This document shows, in pieces, positions 26,467 to 39,200 of a stretch of DNA of 64,000 nt. The first letter of the stretch is position 1. Each line of letters begins with the position of its first letter. Below the pieces are notes generated by a model. That model had not been told where the DNA came from. It saw only the letters and a list, made by a program, of their open reading frames with translations, and ran no database searches. Origin of the DNA: Trichoplax adhaerens (lineage: Eukaryota > Placozoa > Uniplacotomia > Trichoplacea > Trichoplacidae); the NCBI RefSeq assembly GCF_000150275.1, contig NW_002060958.1, positions 38,966-102,965 of the forward strand, given 5' to 3'. Made by a program: the position numbers and the translations under genes.

Positions 26467-26694
26467 ATGGCGTCAAGCACAATAGCCACGCCTGTCATGT
26501 AAATAGCGTATGTGCATATTGGCAAGAACGAAAAAAATCTCCAGGAATATGATGTTAATTTGGACGATTCTACAGTCCTGGACATCATTAATGTTGTTAT
26601 ATTGAATGTATAGAAGAAAATTGAAATTAACGATGCTGCTATCGATCTATCGATGAGCAGTATTCTATCAGCTTACTTGAAAAAATGTGAGTGA
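26467..26694 (+). pseudogene. Possible ubiquitin-like gene relic with two in-frame stops
   Basis: From an ATG at 26467 one frame runs 76 codons to a final TGA at 26692-26694, interrupted by TAA at 26500-26502 and by a TAG further on. The middle part reads like a beta-grasp ubiquitin-like module: AYVHIGKNEKNLQEYDVNLD followed at once by DSTVLDIINVVILN. After the TAG it continues KKIEINDAAIDLSMSSILSA. Both stops could come from a single C-to-T change in a glutamine codon. It may instead be chance, or an exon of a gene with unseen splicing, since a GTGAGT donor-like site lies at the end. No family is claimed beyond a vague ubiquitin-like look. Confidence 0.3.
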
Positions 26695-27057
26695 ATCACT
26701 TAGTTTTGGCTGCAACGTGCTATAGCATCAGGGAGCTGGCCGATAAAGTATATGCAAATATTACCATACATATCTAATTTTACTATAAAGATCGAAGGCT
26801 ATTATAATAGATTGTTACTGCACTCGTTCTTATATCCTCATGACGCTTATTATATTTGCATTTCTGGCTAACAAACGATATGGTAGATTACTGTGCTGTA
26901 TATACGCGTCGTTTACGGTCAACGCCTATTTTAAAAAAAAACATTTATTTTTCAGCATGCTTGAACAAATTGAATACTAGGTTTATCAATACTTATCCTT
27001 CTGCCTCAAATCGGAGTGATTGAAAGAAATGCAGCAAGTCGTAGGTAGAAATGATGA

Positions 27058-27090
27058 CTTTTTCACCCTAGCTGACAGGTAGGGTGAAAA
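27058..27090. repeat. Short hairpin
   Basis: TTTTTCACCCTA is followed after a short loop by TAGGGTGAAAA, giving about 11 paired bases. It stands in intergenic DNA upstream of the death-domain gene, and no protein-coding context is visible. Confidence 0.6.
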
Positions 27091-27577
27091 CTGATGACAA
27101 TTTTAAACATCTTGCATAGACTTTGTGCAGATATATGTAGTAGTACCTCAAGTCGATAGACAAAGATTATGGAGATAAAGAAAAGATCTTTATTCAAGAA
27201 GTAGATATACCTAAGTATCGCAATCTAAATCGAACTGGATTATGCTGTAATCAATGAATATATTCCGGTTTCGCTAAGTTCGATACCTTTACCGCTTTTC
27301 AAATAGTGCTGTTATCATTGCACTGTTCAGTGTACAGTATATTATGGGTTCATGTTAAATGCAGTAATACAAAGTAATTGACGGCAAAGTAATAACCTAT
27401 ACAGCATAAACATTTTATTTGCTCAGATTGCAAAATGTTCGTGTAATATAGCACGAACAGAGTTAAATGATTGCAGTACACATAAAGGTATAACTACAGC
27501 TGTAACGCGTGTACCAAGGGAGTTGCGCGAGGTTTAGAGTTAGCATAATAAGAACATTTTCAAGAAAGTAGATAGGC

Positions 27578-27643
27578 GATAGATAGTACACCTGGAATTG
27601 AGGGTAAAATTTTTTACCCTCAACTCCAGGTGTACTATCTATC
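27578..27643. repeat. Near-perfect 66-bp palindrome (32-bp arms, one mismatch)
   Basis: The left arm begins GATAGATAGTACACCTGG and reaches GAGGGTAAAA. The right arm begins TTTTACCCTCAA and ends CCAGGTGTACTATCTATC. The arms match over 32 bases with a single mismatch, separated by only two bases. So short a loop makes a cruciform or foldback element more likely than a microRNA precursor. There is no obvious target-site duplication. Confidence 0.85.
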
Positions 27644-27811
27644 ATATGTTATATCAAGCAACGTAACAATTAGTAAAAAAAGTGTACTGTATGGCAGTTC
27701 ATTAATTAGGATAGACATACTATAAGTACTGTATAGGTACACACTGTATAACAATATATGTAGATATACAGTACAGTATATTAGAAGAGTCCTGTAAAAA
27801 AGGACTGAAAA

Positions 27812-27936
27812 CGCAACCCGAACCCGATGAAATGGATGGTTTTTTTACCCGAAATAAGTGCAATCGCTACACCATCACTGTATTATCGCCGAAATTCTTA
27901 ACCTGAATCCCCGGGTTCAAGTCGGGTTTCGGGTTG
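27812..27936. repeat. Inverted repeat with CAACCCGAACCCGA arms
   Basis: CAACCCGAACCCGA near 27814 pairs with TCGGGTTTCGGGTTG near 27920, about 14 bases with one bulge, flanking roughly 95 bases. The arms are clearly more GC-rich than their surroundings. The structure is like a small foldback transposon remnant; no coding content is visible. Confidence 0.55.
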
Positions 27937-28433
27937 ATAACCATGGACTACAAGTACAGTACTAGAAGAATAGCTGGACTAGACGCTCCTTTGGGAGGAC
28001 AGACATTTGGCCAGCTTTGGTCAATAAACTGCGTCAAACACTTTATTATGACATTACTTTAGTATGGAGACAGCCGATTCTGAATGTACTGATTTTTTCT
28101 AAATTAAGTAATATTACATTGTATCTTATTGCCTGTTACCAAGTTCTACTTGAAAGCAGTAGCTTTAGATCATCAATGTTATTCAAACTAATACGAATGA
28201 TTTAGAAGACATGGAAGATCCATACTGAGTGGCTATTTTTCGACATTTTCGGCCGCATCTGTTATCCAAGTCCGTCCATCCGACGGAGTATCCAGTCCAA
28301 ATATATTTCTAGTGGTCCATGCCCTAACCCGACCAAGCTGGCAGCGTTTAAGTATACTGTACAGTCCAGTAAAGTACGTATCAGTGTGCGGTGTACTGCA
28401 TAGAAAGGATCACCTAGACTGATCACACCCTCA

Positions 28434-29030
28434 GACAGACGGACTTTTCTTACAAGCGAGGCCTATCAATATCGAAAAATGACTACAGTACTTAGTGTTG
28501 ATCTTCTGTGTCTGTTTTCGAAATCACGAGTACTAATTTTAATAACATCGACGATCTTATATAACTGTCTCCAAGTGGAACTTAGTAATAGATAATGAGA
28601 TTCAGCGTAATACAGTATTACTTACTTAATTTAAAAAAAAAATCAGTTCATTCAAAATCGACCATCTGCATATACAGTACTGTACGCTGTACAGTACAGT
28701 ACAGTAGTACTAAAGTACAGTACTGTCATAATGTAACGAAATGTTTAACACAATCTTTTATCGAGATGAGGTCGAAATGTCTGTCCATCCAAGAGTGATG
28801 AGTCCGGTCCAGTCCAGGTCTTGGTTCAAGGACTCAATAGAGTGACTACTGTACTGTACAGTACATGTTAATAATGCTATACAGTACGTACTGTACACTG
28901 TACTGTATTACTGTAGTGTGTTTTACCTCAATATCAATATGGCTTGTCTTCTCCGCGTCCAAACTTATTGCCCTCCTGTATTATACTGTATTATATAGTA
29001 TTAGTATTTGTAAAGGAATGGACACAACAC
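28434..29030. repeat. Tandem repeat unit R0 (most diverged copy)
   Basis: It starts with CAGACGGACTTTT and shares the same order of landmarks as the next two units: GATCTT(C)TGTGTCT, GATCTTATATAACTG, AAATCAGT, an internal GTAC palindrome cluster (28676-28728), AATGTCTGTCCATCCAAGAG, GTCCAGTCCAGG and TTTTACCTCAATATCAATATGG. It is about 594 bases to the start of the next unit. It carries no coding capacity beyond short palindrome-driven open frames. Confidence 0.7.
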
Positions 29031-29570
29031 AGACGGACAGACGTTTTTAATACCCAATGTGGCTGAAATCTCCAAAAGTTAGTGACTTAGTATGGATCTT
29101 CAGTGTCTCATTTTCTGAATGGTTTGCTTTAATTTAAGAAAATTGATGACCTTATGTAACTGCTTTCTAGTAAAGCTTTCCAAAATAAAATAGATTTCAA
29201 TATAATAATACTAATAATAGTACTTAATTAAGAAAAAATAAGTGAAACATCTTTATCGAGCTTTCGCTTGATAACGTACAGTATCATATACTGTACGCTA
29301 CGGTACGTTGATGGCGAATGGCAGTGTTTGGACCAGTGCAGTATTATCCAAGATGGAATGTCTGTCCGTCCGAGTCACGTGTCCAGTGTTCAGTCCAGAT
29401 GGATCTAATGATGCCGTCCGTATACTCACTCACGTATAGTATGTAACTGTACTGTGTTTCACCTCAATATTAATACTGTACAGTATGACTTATCTTCTCC
29501 GCCTTCAAACATACAGTACTGAGTATTACCCTATTATATTTGTTGGAGATTGGATACTATACAGACGGAC
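29031..29570. repeat. Tandem repeat unit R1
   Basis: It begins AGACGGACAGACGTTTTT and contains GTATGGATCTTCAGTGTCTC, AAAGCTTTCCAAAATAAAAT, TTATCGAGCTTTCGCTTGAT, a GTAC palindrome cluster, then GAATGTCTGTCCGTCCGAGTC. The opening GACGGACAGACG and the closing GTCTGTCCGTC are inverted copies of each other. The inner ~350 bases therefore have terminal-inverted-repeat-like ends, as in a small non-autonomous transposon. The period to unit R2 is 542 bases. Confidence 0.75.
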
Positions 29571-29960
29571 AGACGTTTTTCAATACCAATTGTGGGCTGA
29601 AATCTCCCCAAATCACTGACTTCGTATGGATCTTCAGTGTCTCTTTTTTTGAATGACTTCCATTCATTAAAATAAAATTGATGACCTTATATAACTGCTT
29701 TCCAGTAAAGCTTTCCAAAATAAAATAGATTTCAATATAATAGTACTTAATTTAGAAAAAATAAGTGAAATACGTTATCGAGCTTTCGCTTGATAATGTA
29801 CAGTACAGTATACAGTAATATATGGTACGGTACTGGACGTTGATGGCGGCGAATGGAAGTGTTTTGGAACAGTCCAGTACGGTATTATCCAAGATGAGGG
29901 AAATGTCTGTCCATCCGAGTCAAGTGTCCAGGGTTCAGTCCAGGTGGGATGTAGATTGTA
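29571..29960. repeat. Tandem repeat unit R2 (partial)
   Basis: It opens ACAGACGGACAGACGTTTTT and follows R1 closely, including GTATGGATCTTCAGTGTCTC, AAAGCTTTCCAAAATAAAAT, TTATCGAGCTTTCGCTTGAT and AATGTCTGTCCATCCGAGTC. The right-hand part of the unit (the ACCTCAATATTAAT segment) is missing, replaced by sequence leading to the INTS1 start. It is the closest relative of R1. Confidence 0.75.
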
Positions 29961-30243
29961 GAAGTCCATAAACACTGTGGACAGTATGTACAGTATACTG
30001 TACGATACACTGTTTGATGTCCATACTGTACTGTATGAATGATAGGTAGTAGAGTAGTGGTGAAGCAACAATGTACGCAAACAAGGTCAATGGTAGTAGA
30101 GTATAGAAGAAGCCGGTGACCAATGCCATTAGGCCCATTACCAGTGGGACAAGTTGTGGCGGACAATTGCAGTCCATCGCGAATGAAATTAACAATTCTC
30201 CATTTTCCTTGATATTGTAAATGAATCATTAAGAACATTGGCA

Positions 30244-33200
30244 ATGGAGCGCAGTACACGCAATAGACAACGTATGAATCGTGCTCGAGGTAAATCCATT
30301 GATATTTTTGCAGGTTTTGGGGAATTGTTACACATGGATCATAGTGAACCCAGTGGAAGTCGTTTTAATGGCCATCATGACCAAGAGGTAGACTACAGTA
30401 AACACATTTTACCGTATCCAGGCTTTGTACCCAAATTGCCACTGGACCCCGTAGAGGATGTATGATTTAACACAGCCTCGATTATATAATTAGCAATGGA
30501 CTGTAGAGTAATGCGATATACGCTAGTTAGCCCTACTGCAAGCTTACGACAATCGATCAAAACGATTAGTTCATTGCCGATTTTGACAAGACTATTTTGT
30601 TGATGAATAGTCTCCGTTATGGAGGCGATAGAAATGTGATAGAACAGATCGTATTGACTTCCATATCCGTTGCTTTGCTTGGGATAAAAATTCTGTGTCC
30701 CTAACATGGGATAATGGACCTTTACCATCTCTACACGATTTGCATCCTGTTGTAGAGGTACAGTGGAGGGTGTAGAATAGTAACATCGACCCCAGCGATT
30801 AATATCATACTTACTTCATCCAATGGCTTGTAGAATCAATGCCATACATCGTCCAATACTTGCATTGAAGAGGATACAACAGGATAATTAATTTATTTAT
30901 CCAGTCTGCTATAGGTCCCCAATCGAACTAGGTCATATTGATTGTTGTGCCGACGTCGATTTGAAGAGATAGAAAGAGTAAAGGGTATTGTAAACAGGAG
31001 TGTTAGGACTCAATTCTAAGTCAGTAAAACCCAGTAAAAATGAGCCTAAATGGTGTCCAATGCAATCACTTAGTGATCGATCATACAGTACAATGTAGAT
31101 GCTACTGACTTTCTATTTTAATGCTGTAGGGGAACAAAATGATATCTATTCTACATGCCTAGTTGATACTAATTATAACTTTCATACCATCAACTATGTT
31201 TTACATTAGGCCATGTACCACACGGAGATTTAATTGCCTTAGGTAAGTTGAACAGATAAATTTATATTTTTCAATTCTAGTCCATACGTAAGGGCTAACT
31301 AGATCTCTATCTAAAGAATGCATCCAAGCAATTATGGAGTTCCAACTTATTTATATCATACATCAATACAAAATAATTATACAACGCTAATACATTGAAG
31401 CCGTTTTTGGATAGGTTCTAAGAATACAAACAATCCCTCCGAACAAACGGAAGCAAGATCTGCAAATGTATATAAATTATTCTCCTCTGCTCCAGGAAAT
31501 ACTACTTCAGATCGTAAAAGAGAAGGTGATTTTGTTAGCGCTTCCAGAGCACTTAGTCCCAAACGAACCAAAGTTGATGGCAGCCATGTTAAAGATCAAA
31601 CTATAAGTCGAGAAGAAATTCCACTTCCTCCTATCGATGGTAAATATATTCTTCTTCATTATCCTATTTTACTATGCATTCTGTCAACCGTTATTAGCAT
31701 TGAACTGTCAAAGTATATATATATATATACATGCATAATGACTATGCTCTTCTATCTACAGATTAGAACATTACTATTTTAAAAATTGTCCAAAAATGAA
31801 TTGTCATAGTGATTTGAAAACTACGACGTGTTACTTTGCCTATCACCGGCAATAAATAGGATAGCATAAATTCATATCTATCTTTTGTACTACACTAGTG
31901 GAGCCAGCCCAACTGATAAAGACGATAATGCAAGCTGATCTTGTTGAAGATCGCCTTAAGATTAGTGCAATAATTCGTGGTGTATTAGCTAAATTAAGCG
32001 CTAATAGGGTTAAACCCAATCCTGCCTATTATATGTCGCTTCTATATCTCGCCAAAGATAAGCCATTCCATTTTACCTCATCATCGGTATTAGATGTAAG
32101 TATTTTATTCGTATTATTACGTGAAGTAAGATCGACTACTATACTTGATCGAATACCTGCCATCATCGGTCTACTACTGTTGCGTAGTTGAATATTTATA
32201 CAGATTAAAATAAAGTATCAGTAATGATTACTATCATTTTGCATTTTTGTTAACTTTTAGGCACTTATTGGGATTATCAGTCGTGACGTTCAAATCAATA
32301 TTAAAGCAAAAGGCAATGTTATTGTACCAGTCATGGCTTGTAATATCTTAATGTATACTCATGCCAACGATGATTGCTGGCCTGAAAGATTTGTTCAGGT
32401 TTTATATTATAATGCAATTTAACTAACAGAATGAATATTTTCGTTTTAGTGTTGCATTTTGGTATACAGTAATTTGCGTATTTACTTATTAAAAATGAAT
32501 AATGATAGGTCTATATTCAAGACGCTCTTGGTGAACGATTATGGGTTGATAATGAAATGTGTAAAGACTTTGTACAGAATATCTTGACAGTTTTCGATAC
32601 ATTATTGCCCACAATTGACGGTATCCATTTACAAAATTAATCTTTGACTACTAGTAGTAACTTATTGATAATTACGGTGATTGATATACTTGAAAGAATT
32701 GTCTTACAAATCAACGATATCTGTTTATCATTAGGTTCTTCCAGTAATGTTCAGACTACATCACAATCGATGTCTACTACTGATAATGGAGTTGAGAAAA
32801 ATACCGATGATAAGAGTGATACAACTACTGCTGCTGATAGTTCATCTGATGCTATCGATTCTAGTGTACGGCCCAGATATGAAGAACCTTCGGTCAAGGA
32901 GAGTGTTAAGAACTATGCTTTACAATCTGTTGATAAAATACTTAGTCAACGTCAATCTACCGATAGTGTGCCTAGACAGTTGCTTAAATTTCTGGCAAAT
33001 ATTTGTTGTTATCCCCGCGTTCGGCTACTAGCCGCTCAAAAGATTGATTTATGGTTGCAAAATCCTAAGCTTACTCGACATGCTCAACACCTTTTAATGA
33101 CGTTGGCAATCAATTGCCACAGTGACGCTGAGCACAACGAAGAATGTATCGCTCATTTAATCAAAATGAAATTAAAAACCAAGCCATTTACAAATCATCA

Positions 33201-36200
33201 AGTTGCATGTATTAAGGAATTAATTGGAAAACATCCTGGAAATGTTGGTATCGTTTTAAAGCATGCCGTTTGCAACGAGCTGTCATCTACTCCAGGAACA
33301 TTTAATACCAGTAATGTATTAATTTTGTCAGCTGTCTTCAACACCAGTACTGTTGATGTCGCAAAGTATTTGGCAATTGTTTTTATTGATCTTATTATTA
33401 ATAAAGAAGATTTACTAAATCCTATTAAGACATTATTACGTGAATTATTACGTGTTACAAAATCAAATTTCGATTACTATCAATTTTCCTCGCAGCTGAT
33501 GGATTACTGTCAGACCAATGGTAAACAAATTAAGAAACATCGAAGTCGAAGACAAGAGGAAATAATTTACGCAATAATCGATTTGTTAACATATACCATG
33601 ATGCTTAGTGTATTTCCACTCCCGCGAGATATGAATAATAAGATCGTCGCTAGACTGCAGATCCAACAGCATATAGCTTCAATCCAGAGATATTCACTAT
33701 GGTGGTTACATATCGTTGTACCAAAAGCATTTGATGTTGATAGCGCTACTTATCTGAAACATTGCATTTACAAAATTTTATTTCGTAATCCAATCGAGAC
33801 TTATGTCACCGCTGATAATTGGCCATCTGAGCTAGAAAGAAATCAAGTTATGGAGCTATGTACCAATGTTCCAGTCGAAGGTGAATCCATTGGATTTCTT
33901 TTAGTTATGTCTGGTAATGATTCTATCGCTTTACCACCCTATGAAGCTTTTGATTTAATAAAAAGCCTATTAACGAAGGCTGCTCAATTAGATGCTAGCA
34001 ATGCTTTGCCATTAAAATTTGAGGTGGATCATAATCAATTGATTGGTACTATCTTTAATTTATCAATTTATCATCATACAGCCACTGAGACATCACTCAA
34101 TTTACATTCTCAAAATGTTAAATTTGCATACAGCGATCTTTACTGGAAAGGCTGTTTACTAATAGTAATTATAGCTGTTTACAATCCAGACACAGTTGGC
34201 TTTACTGCATGGGAGAAATATCCTACCTTGAAATGCTTGATGGAAATGGTAATGACTAATAATTACTCATTCCCGCCATTGACTAGTCACTCCGAATCAT
34301 CTGATAGTGTTAAAGTTTCACAAATCCAATTGGCCCAAGCTGAAAAAGAAGATATATTAGCTTATGAAAATATGACTTCTTCCAGCTCAAGTAGGGGAAA
34401 TATAGTTGAAAAGAATAGCTGCTTACTACCACAATTGATGCGTTTCAGCCCTCAAGGTATTATGAGATGTCCTCCGGATTATGTAGTCCACGATCTACAA
34501 AAGATTAATTCCGACTTAAGTTTAGGTCGATTACTATGCAGTAGTCGATCACCAGATTTTCTACTGGATGTTATTCAACGTCAAGGTAGCGCTGAATCAA
34601 TGCCTTGGTTAGCGCAATTGGTTAGTTCTAATTTTGGCTCAGTGGAAGGACTACCGGTTCAATGTCTTTGCGAATTTCTGCTGCATTACGATCTTAGCAG
34701 TGATGGACAAGAATTAGAGGTATCTGCTACTTTTTATGATACGCTACGTTTTGTTGTCAATTTTCACTATATTAACTCCTATTGACGTATCCTATGCTTC
34801 TAGCGTGCGTCAGCGGTTTATAAGCGGTATTGAACAATTTTTGAATATCTTTTAGTTTATAGATAAGAAAGAGCATCTTGCAAAGAAATTACATGGCATG
34901 GTATTTGATACCAACTCTGGTGGTACAGAAGTAGGCGAAATTTTCGGCAGTTTATTTCGTCGAATAGCTTCAAGTCAACGAAGTACACGCCTTGCTGCGA
35001 ATAAGGTATACAGACTTTACACATGGGTTATCAAAATATGCAATTTTTAAGCTGCTGCACTATGTATTCGTATTATAGGCACTGGCAATGATCATAGCTG
35101 ACTCTGAACACAGCGATGTTATTCTGATGAATTCAATGAGTTCAACCTTGCTGACATTAAGTTCACTTGATTCACCTCTTATGAAATCATATGAATGGTT
35201 ATTGGTACAGCTATCGTCGATTCCTCACTTTAGTAGTGTGCGAGAACTAGTGTGCACGTATCTTAAACAAGTTAGTAATAATATATTCACGTTAATTTGC
35301 TATAATCGCAAGCTTATGGTATAGAAAATGTTGACAATCTGTTGCTTTTATTGTTTATTGTTATGATAAAAGGCGCTCATGGTAGAGACAGATATCGATG
35401 CTCTTGGTGCTTATATTATTTTCTTGTCCATGCATGGACCAACACATGAATATCGACATCGAATTTCATTAATTATTGTACGTTGTCATCCTTTTAATTT
35501 CACTTAATGCGATTTTTTGATAACAAGTTTTCTCTTTTTTAATCATAGGACATGTGCAAAATGATGATTCAACGATACAATATCTTAAATAAACTGATAT
35601 ACCGCGGAAGTAACGACAGGAGTCACGAAAGTAACATTGTATTGTCTTCATTACTAAATATTTTCTCGAAAGGGTTAAGGATTATGATTTCGGATGATAC
35701 TGGATATTCTTGGGAGGTATGACAGTACTCGATGGGCCTCTAAATCTTACAATGTCGTTGGTTAATTTTAATTACTCTGTTCGTAGGAGGGAGATGTAAT
35801 CGGTCAATTGGTGAAAGTTACCTTTACTACCCTTAATGTTACCATTTCGTTGCCAGTCATTATCTTACAAGCTATTGTACTATTATTAACATATGGACCA
35901 CCATCATTGGGTGCGATCTAAAATTATATATTAATTATTACCTAACGAGCTGATTTCGATGATTGTCTACGTAATTTTTTTATTGATAGACAACGATAAC
36001 TTTAAGTTTCTACTGGACCTGTGGTTTCCTGAAGATCAAGAGTTACCAATAGTCATACGGCTTGATAATAATGAACAAATTGTTTGGATTGATGCATGGC
36101 TAAAATTACGCATGATAACGTCTCAGATACCAAGATTAGTTGATAAAGGTACAAAATCTCATGATAAACCGTTATCTTTCTAATCCTTAATTGTGACACT

Positions 36201-39200
36201 ATGATTTTTCAGTACTTGAATATAGTACACCGGTGAACGTTATGATGTACGTACAATCATTTGGAATCCCTGTTAGAAATATGAGGTAATACAAAATTAA
36301 TCGCTGTTACAACTCTAGCAACTAATTACCTTTGATCACGATTTTAATGTGTAATAAAAATTCCTTTTAGTAAAATTTTAGAGTTTCTAGACGATAGTGT
36401 TACTGATGATTGTCGCTTCTTAGATCAGATAATTTCTAAAGGTATTTTGTATTCCTTTTGATAAGCTAATGTAGAGGTTTTAATATAGTCCTTGATTTTT
36501 ATGTTAATGTGATCAATATTGACATTATGTTTATAATTTTAATATAGCAAGGATAGTAGATTTAATCGATGCTCACACTGCTCGCGGAGTTTCCGGAGGT
36601 GCTACCCTCCGAAAATATATGACTAAGGAAGTGACCGTTGATGACACGTCAAGTCAGTTGTGAAAACCATTGTAGATTGAAAGTTAGTTAAAGTTAAGTT
36701 AATCTCGCGTTGGTTTACATATTTTAGGTGCAACTTCTTCCGCACCAGCGTCTCCCGTAAGCGTTTCATCTTCTGGCAATAACCTGGAGATAGATTGCAG
36801 GTAAGAACTTTGTAAAATTAAATAATTTACTATATACATTCCAATATTAATATCGAAATGTATCACTTTAATCCTAGGTATAGCAATAATGAAGACTTAA
36901 CTACAGCTGTTAGAGAAGTAAGTGAAAAAGGGTGAAATTACCGGTAAATTAATAATATAATTTACCACATACAAACCAAACTAAAATCAACTCTTGTCTT
37001 ATTCATTCAGTTATTTGAAGCTGACTCTACCGATGTAACTGACAGTGACGATAACAAAGTACTTTGCATATTTCTTCGCGTACATTATGCTACTAACGGT
37101 ATTTTAGGCAATAGTCTCACTTACTAATTTACATTACCTACAGGACGAAGAAGATCAAAGATATGAGCAGCTGCGTAAATTGCAGCAGGTATAATTTGGA
37201 ACCGTATATACTAATAATAGTTACCTGATATGATCAAATTTAATTTGTTTTCTTTTGCGCACATGTTACAGCAATTAATGGTAGACATATCTCAATCTAA
37301 TGTTAATACTTCCTTAATTTCCAAGATATCGGATGCCCTCTCTGTAGTTAGTCATTTGTATAAGATTTTGCATTTATAAGAGATAGAATTTGTTCTCATG
37401 CTCTGTTATTCTGCAGATAATGGATTCTCAAGAATGTGAGAAATTTGTTCAAATTTACACTAAGCGATTGTTTAACCTTTGGTCTATAATCAAACCGACC
37501 ATTCTTTATAAAGTAAATAATTGCTTTATATAGATAAAATCAATTTAAGCAACTCGTTGATTCTTAGCGTTTCAACATTTTGTAATTTGATAACTTAGAA
37601 TGCCTTCGAATCCGATATCACTAATAAAGTGTTAGAAAATCTATTAGACCGTATTCAGCATACTACTGGTTCAAGTATGTAGCAAAATTATCGTGTAATT
37701 ACAATTTTGAGTTATTAATTGGTTTTTGTTCTAATCCTGAAGATATTATTTGGTATCACATTCAAAAACGTTTACAGAGGAGCAATCAATTAGGTATTTG
37801 AGTTTTTTGAACAACGTTATGAAAAGTTGTTATGGAATAGTTGCACAATATTTTATGGTTTAATGCTCTATTTGTAGGAATATATTCCAATTCTTCATCA
37901 GAGAGTCAAAGCGGATTATTATTCAGTCAATGCGCAATTAATTCTGTAAGCGACGAAGCTGAGATAGACGGGCCATCCTTTGATGATCTTACTTCTGCCC
38001 TCCATAAAATTCTTCTTAACGAATTTACCGATCAAAAATCATCATCGTGTGGCGAAGTGGACATATATAATCTATTTTCTAGTTGTGATAAAATGTCCGG
38101 CATTGGATTAGCAATTGACTGGTTCCAAATTGTAAATCCAGAAGTCGTTGGTACTGATGCTGTCAGCAAACAGGTTGTTTTCAATCGCGTATGTATTGGA
38201 AGAAGAAATTGGCAGCTATCTCTGTTGTCTTCAGCTATTCATCGAAGTCGCTGGAGTACTTTACAAAACTGTATTAAGTGGTTGCTTTCTAATGATGCAG
38301 ATAAGTAAGTGATGAATATCGCGAATCTTTACAAATGTTATTGTGTCTTTAGTATTACTAAATTGTAGATCAATTTATATTATATTTTTTATTATTCTCT
38401 TACAAATATTGCAAAATAGTGTAGACAGTTCCTCCGCTTTAGATTTTATGGAAACTTGTGTTTCATCTCCACGTCTCTGGCAAGGATGCAGCGAAACTGC
38501 CGTGATAATTCGAGGAAAAATCGATGGACAGGTAATATTAAATTCAGATATCGAGATTAGAAATTAATTTTATTATTTTGTGCAGGTAGTTAATGAGTCT
38601 CCTTTTTGTTAATATATAGGCTATGATAGTCAATCTTCGGCCAAATCAGCTATTAAATCTAGCAGTTTATGTTCTAGCTGAAGCTGAAAGTATGTTTGAA
38701 AAGTGTTCAAATGAAACATTTGACCAAAAATTAAGGGCTAGAACGTCCCTACTAGTAGTTTGTTGTAACAATGATCCAAGTATTTTGAGCACGTTGACAA
38801 GTAATCTCTGTAAGAAGAAAAGGTATACATCTATATTCATCTTTGTTTTATTCACAGGAAATCAATTCGCATTTAACTGAAATTTGTGCCCATGATTTTG
38901 TTAATTTAGGGGTTCACCAATGATAACTTACTTACTTGGTAAATTATATCTAGCCGCTCCGGAGATTGTCCATGAAATCTCTTCCGATTCACAATTGCAT
39001 AATTACGTATTAAATGATAACTTACCGGGCAAGGTAAACTTATCTTTATATATAAACAACAATTCGGAAAGTTCACTCTACTGATAAGTATAAATAATAA
39101 CTCATTTGCAGCTTGATATAACATGCCACTATTTAATGGCTTCCATGGCGAGCACATATGCAGGCAAAGCTTGTTTATCGCGACTTGAAAATATCAACTT

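Larger units (their letters stand above)
27706..30040. repeat. Palindrome island B (GTACAGTAC / GTACTGTAC words)
   Basis: Clusters of the same self-complementary words as in islands A and C appear at about 27745-27785, 28355-28385, 28670-28730, 28845-28915, 29275-29315, 29470-29525, 29797-29845 and 29976-30036. Many coincide with a fixed position inside the tandem repeat units, so part of this island was spread by unit duplication. It ends about 200 bases before the INTS1 start codon. The several long open frames at 29775-30259 on the minus strand are a side effect of these words. Confidence 0.7.
26277..30243. other. Long intergenic region with gene relic, hairpins and tandem repeats
   Basis: This gap separates the divergent death-domain gene (-) and INTS1 (+). 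It contains the ubiquitin-like relic (26467-26694), hairpins near 27058-27090 and 27578-27643, an inverted repeat at about 27815-27934, palindrome island B and three tandem repeat units (listed separately). Both promoters must lie within it. No other gene was recognised. Confidence 0.6.

Noticed and set aside
29775-30259. Three overlapping minus-strand open frames of 86-124 codons
   Set aside because: Most of their length is translation of the self-complementary GTAC words, which are open in many frames. Only the hydrophobic part near 30040-30195 is kept as a weak point in a finding.
30592-30786. 64-codon minus-strand open frame (alternative to the 111-codon one)
   Set aside because: It overlaps the longer frame in another phase and has no supporting feature.
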